Part shown: in pieces, positions 57,547-64,000 of the stretch | Position numbering within the stretch: position 1 is the first letter of the stretch | How the letters are laid out: each line of letters starts with the position of its first letter | Assembly (NCBI GenBank): GCA_963971225.1 | Contig: OZ020269.1 | Span: forward strand, 16,377,921 to 16,441,920 | Direction: 5' to 3' | Source of the DNA: Melieria omissa | Lineage: Eukaryota > Arthropoda > Insecta > Diptera > Ulidiidae | DNA length: 64,000 bases | The notes under the pieces: model-generated | The model's database searches: none | What the model saw: the letters and a program-made list of their open reading frames with translations, nothing else | What the model was told of the DNA's origin: nothing | Made by a program: the position numbers and the translations under genes

Positions 57547-59375
57547 TGTATAAACTTTTCGAGTCTATTCAGCATTTGTTTTATGCATGAAAATTATATC
57601 CATGTTTATAATAATTTGGTTTGGGCGTAAAGAGAGTCGAAGTTGCCACCTAGTTTCCACCAATGCAACATTTGACTGTTGATGTACGAAACAATGCGCA
57701 GCGGATAGATAATTTCCGGTTGATTGTCAGGTGCAAAAGCTACAGGATGAGCAGGAAGAAAAGGCGCTGAACGGAAGGAAAGCGCAGAGAGGAAGCTCAA
57801 CTCACGTCGATGAGTTTGTAGGTGAGTGAATGAGCAACGCAAATTCGAATCAACAACCGGTATTATGGCATTAAGCATAACAACAACAACAACAATAGCA
57901 ACAACATGGTTGTGCCTAAATACAAATCACAGAGCTTATTTTAAGGAAATCATTTAACTTGAAAAGATATATTTGACAGTAAATATTGTAGATAAAAAGA
58001 TAGAAGATATATTTGACAGTAAATTATACATGTACAGATACGTATTTATGTATGTGGTTGCGTGCATGAACTAAATACCGTTCTACCAATGAACGAGTTA
58101 ATTTTACGCTCCTCGTTCGTTGTGTTGACTGACCCCTTTTTTCAACATCTAAATTGATTTGAGGACACAAAAATACTAAAAAATTAAACCGTATGAAAAC
58201 AAAACAAATACGACCAGAAAAGGAACCAAAAGGTGCATGCAGGATAGATGGAGGTCGAGGCAACCAGCGCTTAATTTGCTAAGCTGCAAAGTAGAAAATC
58301 AAACATAGCCAGCGAAGCGCACAATCGACAAAGCAGTCAACCAAATAACCAAACGGCACTGCTTGCGCTTTCGTTTGTTAGTGCTTTTGCTGTTGTTGTT
58401 GGTACGCGAGCGCGTTTTTTGTGTGTTTACGTTTGGCTGTTTTGTCAAAAGTCAAGGTGTGCGCTCGAACACACACACACACACATGCATAAGTCTTCTC
58501 ACATATATGTATGTACATTTGTATGAATGTTCTTGTGTTAGTGTATGCGGGTATTTCCCGTTGCGCTGTTGTTATCCCTTTTTCCGCTTTCATGTTTGCA
58601 TTTCCATTTTTTCTTCACTTTTCTATTTGTTGTTACTGATTTTCATGCTTTTTGTTGTTATTATTGCTGCAGCTGCTGGTCACTGTTGCTGCTGCCTTCT
58701 TGCTTTTATTGCAAGAAACCCATTAAAGGCCCATGTGCCTGTGTGTGTGTATGTGTATGAGTATGTGTCGATGTGTGCGCCTATTTCTGTTTGTTTCTGT
58801 GTTTTTGCGGGCGCTGTGTACAATTTTGTTTGCTGTCAGCAAATATTGACCAACATTGATTGTTGCTGTTGCTGTTTCCGCAGGTGAATCGGTTGCTTGC
58901 TTGATTGTTCTTGTTCCTGTTGCTTTTCAATTTTGCAATAAACATTTTCGCTGCTGTTCTTGTTGTTGCTGTTGTTGCTGCTGCTGTTCCTGCTGTACAG
59001 TTGGTATTTGATTTGGCAGCGTTGTTGTTATTGGCTTAAGGAAATGACATGGAAGTGCGGTTGCTTTGAGCTAAATCAAAAAATTAACGAAGTGATTTTT
59101 TTCGGTAACTAAATGTTTGATTGTTTGAGTTTTTATTAAGGAAAGTGTAAGCTAGCGAAAATGTTGATTATGGATGTTGGAAAAAATTTTCAAATATATG
59201 GTTTGAGTACACAACATTTTTTCTGATGAATGGGACTATTAGTAAAGTGTTGTTAATTTAATAAAATAATAATAATAATTATTTATTAAATTACAAATAT
59301 AAAATTATAAATATAATTATAAAAAATATTAAATAAATAATATAATAAATAATTAATAATATATCAATTTCAATC
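57547..59375. other. Non-coding stretch with microsatellites
   Basis: A short duplication (AAGATATATTTGACAGTAAAT) occurs near 57,963 and 58,006. The (AC)n at 58,469-58,485 and (TG)n near 58,740 sit in a CTG/GTT-rich region (58,360-59,030). The long open frame there (58,363-58,887) is a low-complexity Cys/Leu/Val translation and is not called. Confidence 0.45.
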
Positions 59376-60272
59376 GCTCACGGTTGGTACTCCTGACTGA
59401 AATGTATACTTGTTGTAATTCTTTGTAAAGGTGACAAATCAAACTTTGAATTAAGCGTCAAATAATTTTTTATTTCGTTGAGTTAGCTTGTTGGAAAAGC
59501 GCATTGAAAATGGATAACGACGTATTCGCACTGTTGTTGAGAACAATTCATTCATTTCAACGGAAGAGGTTGCTCAAGAACCGAACGTCAACAAAAAGGG
59601 TTGGGTACACTTTGAAGCTCGATACTTGGGTGCCGCATCAGTTGAGTGAAAAAAATAAAGTGGACCGTGTACCAACAGCCATTTCTTTGCTTCGACGTAT
59701 CAAAAATGAGCCTTTTCTGGATCGGTTTGTGGCAGATGACGAGAAATGGATTCTGTACAACAATGACCAACGAAAACGAACATGGATTGCCATGGATTGC
59801 CAACATCTCCAAAGGTGGATTGCATCCGATGAAGGTGTTGCTGTGTGGTTCGTGAGATATCCGAGGAGTGATATATTTTGAGCTCTTACCCGTTGGCGAA
59901 ACGATTACCGCGAATAAGTATTGTCAGCAATTGGCCCAATTAAAGAAAGCAATTGAAGAAAAACGTCCGATTTTGGCCAATCGCAAAGGAGTCCTCTTCC
60001 ACCACGACAACGCCAGACCACATGTTGCAAAACCGACTCTGTCCAAACTGAAGCAGATGAACTGGGAAATCATGTCGCATCCTCCATATTCACCAGACAT
60101 CGCGCCTTCTTACAATTTGAATGGAAAAAGATTTAAAACCGTGGACGACATTAAAAACCACCTTATTCTCTTGTTTAGCGAATACATAATTGATTAATAA
60201 AGATTTTGTTTTGAAAAATTTCAATTTGAGTTTCGACTTCAAATCGGGCACGAACTCATGCACTCATCCAAT
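59376..60272 (+). mobile_element. Mariner relic (mellifera/cecropia-like)
   Basis: The coding remains of a mariner lie on the plus strand. The outer limits are approximate. ATCAATTTCAAT at 59,363-59,374 and its inverse at 60,273-60,284 bracket the relic. They may be outside sequence, because typical mariner ends (GGTTGGTAC-like at 59,382) do not pair convincingly across the element. Confidence 0.6.
59510..60197 (+). pseudogene. Mariner transposase relic, frameshifted
   Basis: The N-terminal helix-turn-helix is reduced to scraps (FISTEEVAQ in one frame). Then LDTWVPHQLSE and RFVADDEKWILY are readable, with the first catalytic aspartate in DDEKW. After a frame change and a stop (TGA, 59,856-59,858, where a Trp is expected) come YFELLPVGETI, YCQQL and LFHHDNARPHVA with the second aspartate. 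At HPPYSPDIAPS the next residues, including the third catalytic aspartate, are deleted, and the text jumps to LNGKRF. It is non-functional and older than the neighbouring Mos1-like copy. The subfamily cannot be fixed. Confidence 0.85.
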
Positions 60273-60284
60273 ATTGAAATTGAT

Positions 60285-60595
60285 TTTTTCAAAGATAGAC
60301 GCAAGGAAATCATTCTGAACTCGTTGAAGTCGATTTGTATGCACCAAAGTTAGTTTTAGTTATCTAAAATGAACTCCAACTGAAGGCAGCATTTTCAAGT
60401 TTAAAGCGAACGGAGTATAATAATTTGAGGGTTGATAACAGTCTGAGACGCGAGCAAAGTTGTGAGGCCTAAACAAAATAAATAATTCATTAGGGGATTT
60501 ACAAAACATAGCGTTACTAACATCAAATCCCATTGGACCATCTTGTAAGCTTAGTCAAGTTAAATTAACATAATTTCTCCTTTTAAAAATTAATA
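60285..60595. other. Spacer between two mariner elements
   Basis: Nothing was recognised. It ends in the TA (60,594-60,595) used by the next element. Confidence 0.4.
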
Positions 60596-61505
60596 TCAGG
60601 TGTACAACTTTGCTTCCGCCGTTTTTTCCAAAATTAAAAGCTTTATTGCGAAAAAGTGCTTACAGATGTATTATTCAAAGTATTGTCCGTCGCTAGCGAC
60701 AACTTTCTCCCATCTTTCCGGCAATTTTTTGGATCCCGGCTCGAAAAAAGGAGTCCTCATTTGACGCTATCCATGAAGCAATCCATTTTTCCAATTCTTC
60801 GAAGGATTGAAAATGTTGATCTGCCAGGCCGTGTGCCATCGAACGGAATAGGTGGAAGTCAGAAGGGGCGACATCTGGGGAATACGGCGGGTGGGGCAAG
60901 ACTTCCCATTTCAGCGTTTCCAGGTACTTTTTGACCACTTTTGCTCGATGTCCCTCGGTTTCAACTCGTACGGCACCCAGTTTCCTTCTTTCTGAATCAT
61001 GCCCAGGGCCTTGAGACGTTTTGAAATGGCTTGCTGACTCACTCCCAACGATTCGGCAAGCTCTTCTTGGGTTTGGCACGAATCTTCATCAAGCAATGCT
61101 TCTAGTTGTTCATCTTTGAAGGTTTTTTCTCTTCCACCACCATGTTTGTCTTCGACATCGAAATCACCATTTTTAAAACGTTGAAACCACTCCCGACACG
61201 TTCTTTCACTCAGAGCAGCATCACCGTAAGTTTCTGAGAGCATTCGATGCGCTTCAGCTGCATTTTTTTTCGAATTGTAACAGAAAAGTAAAACTTCCCG
61301 CAAATGGCGAGAATTGGGCACATAAACGGACATTTTCGAGCGTGAATAATACGAAAACAAGAACAACTGTCACTGAAACGGCGATGACAATTCGTTAGGC
61401 ACTGTCCACACTCACTTTAAAGGCATTACCATCTATGTATTTCAACCAGCCTCAGCCGGTACAGCCACCTATCGGAAAACGGCGGAAGCAAAGTTGTACA
61501 CCTGA
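60596..61505 (-). mobile_element. Mos1-like (mauritiana-type) mariner deletion derivative (910 bp)
   Basis: The 30-bp inverted repeats begin TCAGGTGTACAACTTTGCTT and are identical at both ends, flanked by TA at 60,594-60,595 and 61,506-61,507. The first twelve bases match the ends of Mos1. The element is about 380 bp shorter than a full copy because the middle of the transposase is missing. Confidence 0.93.
60693..61333 (-). pseudogene. Mos1-like transposase lacking its catalytic centre
   Basis: From an ATG at 61,333 the DNA-binding half is intact (SVYVPNSRHLREVLLFCY, AEAHRML, REWFQRFKNGDFDVEDK, then ELAESLGVSQQAISKRL) up to WVPYELKPRDIE. There the sequence jumps, with a frame change near 60,940, to LETLKWEVLPHPPYSPDVAPSDFHLF and the C-terminus (to 60,693). 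The segment with the first two catalytic aspartates is gone. In its own frame the N-terminal product would be about 140 residues, a complete DNA-binding domain without catalysis. Confidence 0.9.
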
Positions 61506-61507
61506 TA

Positions 61508-63597
61508 TGTGTCTACTTGCTCTGTGCTCTAGCCATGTCAACATTTGAGACAACTAAATAGAATTTGCGTGAAATGCCAATCTTTCTACCGAAAGTCGTG
61601 AAGGAAACTTTAGAGGCATCGACTCATTGTACTTTGCATCTCACAAAGAAGCCAAAAATTGGATAAATTCTTGGAATACCTCAAAAGACGAGAATTTTTT
61701 TACAGCGGAATCTGTACGCTGCCTGAAAGATGGGAGCAAGTTTTAGCTAACAATGGACAGTGCTTTGAATAAAATATGTTTCTTGAATAACCAATTTTTC
61801 GAAACAGAATATATTTCTTGAACAACTAATTTATCTGCGTAATATTTTCAAAATTACAATAAACATCTTATTACATCTTATTTGTACCCCAAATATAAAA
61901 AAACAACAATTATTAATGTTAGTACTTGAAATTCTCTGCTTTAAAAAACTCTTCAGATAAATCTTAGACCGCCGCAGACTAAAGTAGAAATCAACAAAAC
62001 CCCATAAGCAACCACCGTCGTCACAACTAAACTCAGTCCTTAGAAGGACTTAGTTGGCACAGAATCCGTCACGGCAACGCACCGAAGCAATGCAATTGGT
62101 TTGGTGTTGCACTAACGTATTTGGCAATTTGAATGTCAAGGATTGCATTATTTGATTTCCGCTATTTTGCATATGTAAAACGCCAACAGAGACAGCAGCG
62201 TGCAGTCGAGCTTGCACCGAGTCGCGTGTCGGTATGTGTGTGTGTGACGCCGCTACACGTCAATGAAAATGCAAATAGACTTAAGGGAAGTGCACAAAGT
62301 GCATAAATGATTCGCATTTAATGACATTTTACTGCATGCAGTTAACGTCGTTCACGTGGCCAAAGCCACGCACCCAACGTACAGACACACACATTTGCAC
62401 TCACACACACACACAAACATAAACACAGGCCATGCAGAGACAAGTCAGTCATTTTTTAAGCATTTCTAAGCAACAGACACACAAACACACTCACAGCAAA
62501 GCATTTCCGTTCGTCAGCCAACACTTTAGTCATTCATTCGTTCAGTTGGCTGCGCCGCTCTGCGTTCAGCCATCAGTTCAGTGGCAGACCACTCGCCCGC
62601 CCGCCCGCCTCCCACCTAGCTGTCAATTCATTTCTCATTCATGTTATTCAATTCAATTGTTCAACTTCCTGCCTCCGTGACGCACATCCGTCCAGCCGCC
62701 TCCTCTTGTCGTTTCTACGTCCGCTGTGTGTCCGCTGCTTTGTCGGCGTGTTTTGATGTGCGTCTTGTTGTGTGGCGCTCGCATGTTGCCACCACATTTG
62801 CATATTGCAATGTGTGTACACGCGCGCCGGTGTATGGTTGTGTAGATACTCGGGTTGAGTGCACTTTTTCTGCTTGTTCTTTGCTGCGCACAACAACTAC
62901 AACTACCTACAACAATCAGTTTCGGCCGTTGTCCTTGCGTTGTTGTGTCGTTTCGTTCGGTTTTTAGTGCAACTTGCAAGCGCACACTTCATCTTTGTCG
63001 GTCTGTGTGTGTGTGTTCGTGTGTGTCATCACCACAACAACTGCAACAACAATGCAATGCCGGCGACATGCTTGCCTTGTACTTGCATATTATGTCGGCT
63101 GCGGTTGAGCTGATCTGAGCGGATACCGGAAACCCATAATTATGCAATTTCTTGTCAACATGTTAGCCAACATAGAACGGATGCGAATTGTCCAGCCATG
63201 GCGAATGCAACACCACCACCCACCCACCGATTGCTGCTCGCTAACTGGATTCGTATGTACGAGTATGTGTGTGTATGTGTGGTTTTTGCATTTCGCTAAA
63301 GTTAAACAAACTTTTAATTGTAATTTGCATGCGTTTTGTTGCTGTCATTGTTGTTGCAGACTGTTGACATTAGAGAAAGTTCAAATCTTATTTGAAGACT
63401 GAGTAGTGATGTGATGACAACTGGCGATGCATTTGAATTGTGAAAGCAGATGTCTGGCGGTAAAAAGTTTTTGGAAAACAGTAAATGTTTTTCTAAGAAG
63501 AATGTCTCAGCATATATCAAGGATATTATTGACGTTTAAATGTTAGATTTTTTAGTGCAGTTTGCCATTTTATAAATTATTGTGGTTTATTTATTGA
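61508..63597. other. Non-coding stretch
   Basis: The part at 62,000-63,400 is GC-richer and single-copy-looking, with (CA)n near 62,402-62,416 and (TG)n near 63,004-63,014. Open frames overlap on both strands and none is recognised. No gene is called. Confidence 0.45.
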
Positions 63598-64000
63598 TTT
63601 ATTTTATTTTATTTTATTTTATTTTATTTTATTTTATTTAATTTTTTTATTTTATTTTTTTTAAATTAATTTAATTTATTTTATTTTATTTTATTTTATT
63701 TCATTTTATTTTATTTTATTTTATTTTATTTTATTTTATTTTATTTTATTTTATTTTATTTTATTTTATTTTATTTTATTTTATTTTATTTTATTTTATT
63801 TTATTTTATTTTATTTTATTTTATTATACTTTTTTTAATATTATTTTATTTTATTTTATTTAATTTTTTTATTTTATTTTTTTTTAATTAATTTAATTTA
63901 TTTTATTTTATTTTATTTTATTTTATTTTATTTTATTTTATTTTATTTTATTTTATTTTATTTTTTTATTTTATTTTATTTTATTTTATTTTATTTTATT
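63598..64000 (-). repeat. (TTTTA)n pentanucleotide array running off the window
   Basis: It has the same unit as the array at 2.2 kb, on the opposite strand (AAAAT on the minus strand). Interruptions near 63,640-63,675 recur almost identically near 63,860-63,900 (TTTAATTTTTTTATTTTATTT, then TAATTTAATTTATT), so a segment of about 220 bp was duplicated inside the array. Confidence 0.95.

Noticed and set aside
58363..58887. 174-codon frame starting with a Leu-rich segment
   Set aside because: It is composed of CTG/GTT and TG/CA microsatellite translation; the signal-like start is a repeat artefact.
1..64000. CRISPR array, bacterial operon or viral genome insertion
   Set aside because: The tandem arrays have diverged units without spacers, there are no clustered prokaryotic-type genes, and no viral structural or polymerase domain was recognised outside the LINE fragments.

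Overview
This is 64 kb of AT-rich eukaryotic DNA that reads as insect, and most likely a higher fly (Diptera, possibly a tephritid fruit fly). The reasons are TATG/TG/CA microsatellites, CAA/GTT-rich non-coding DNA of the Drosophila kind, three mariner-type lineages including a rosa-like (DD41D) one, short introns, and an insect-specific secreted gene family. The fly assignment is inference; no species-diagnostic gene is present.

Only one host gene is supported. It is a two-exon gene at 25,947-26,916 for a secreted protein of the insect-allergen-related (G12 / Bla g 1-type) family, with a 307-bp intron. Almost everything else is intergenic or intronic DNA, mobile elements and tandem repeats.

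Mobile elements, left to right: a tRNA-derived SINE (3,975); an unknown interspersed repeat in three copies (364, 7,727 inverted, 38,352); a 571-bp non-autonomous hAT element (16,954); a 924-bp Transib-like element whose termini carry the CACAGTG heptamer (20,866); a decayed piggyBac (22,581); a hAT MITE just upstream of the host gene (25,675); a piggyBac-type MITE (30,043); an internally deleted rosa-type mariner (32,845) abutting a 28-bp-arm palindrome; a pogo-like MITE (39,042); a 5'-truncated LINE (40,354); a nearly complete Tc1 with IR/DR-type ends (41,585); a LINE RNase H fragment (43,574); an internally deleted piggyBac (49,735) carrying an intact irritans-type mariner nested in its right terminus (50,708); a short MITE candidate (53,437); a hAT MITE (57,394); a mariner relic (about 59,500); and a Mos1-like mariner deletion derivative (60,596).

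Tandem arrays form the second major component. At least eight unrelated degenerate minisatellites with units of about 37 to 225 bp lie between 9.6 and 53 kb. An AT-rich block at 55.0-57.3 kb has an internal 420-480-bp period. Long (AAAAT)n and (TTTTA)n arrays lie near the left end and at the right end of the window. The remaining sequence (for example 5.6-7.1, 14.9-16.1, 27.2-28.2, 31.1-32.1, 35.0-36.1, 44.8-46.6, 48.1-49.5, 58.3-59.1 and 62.0-63.4 kb) is GC-richer, single-copy-looking and without convincing coding potential. It resembles non-coding, possibly regulatory, DNA.

The elements do not form a pathway. What the window records is layered transposition: a mariner inside a piggyBac, a Mos1-like derivative 0.3 kb from a mariner relic, and a hAT MITE in a promoter. 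At least one transposase (the mariner at 50,772-51,821) still looks functional. All boundaries were read by eye and no searches were run.
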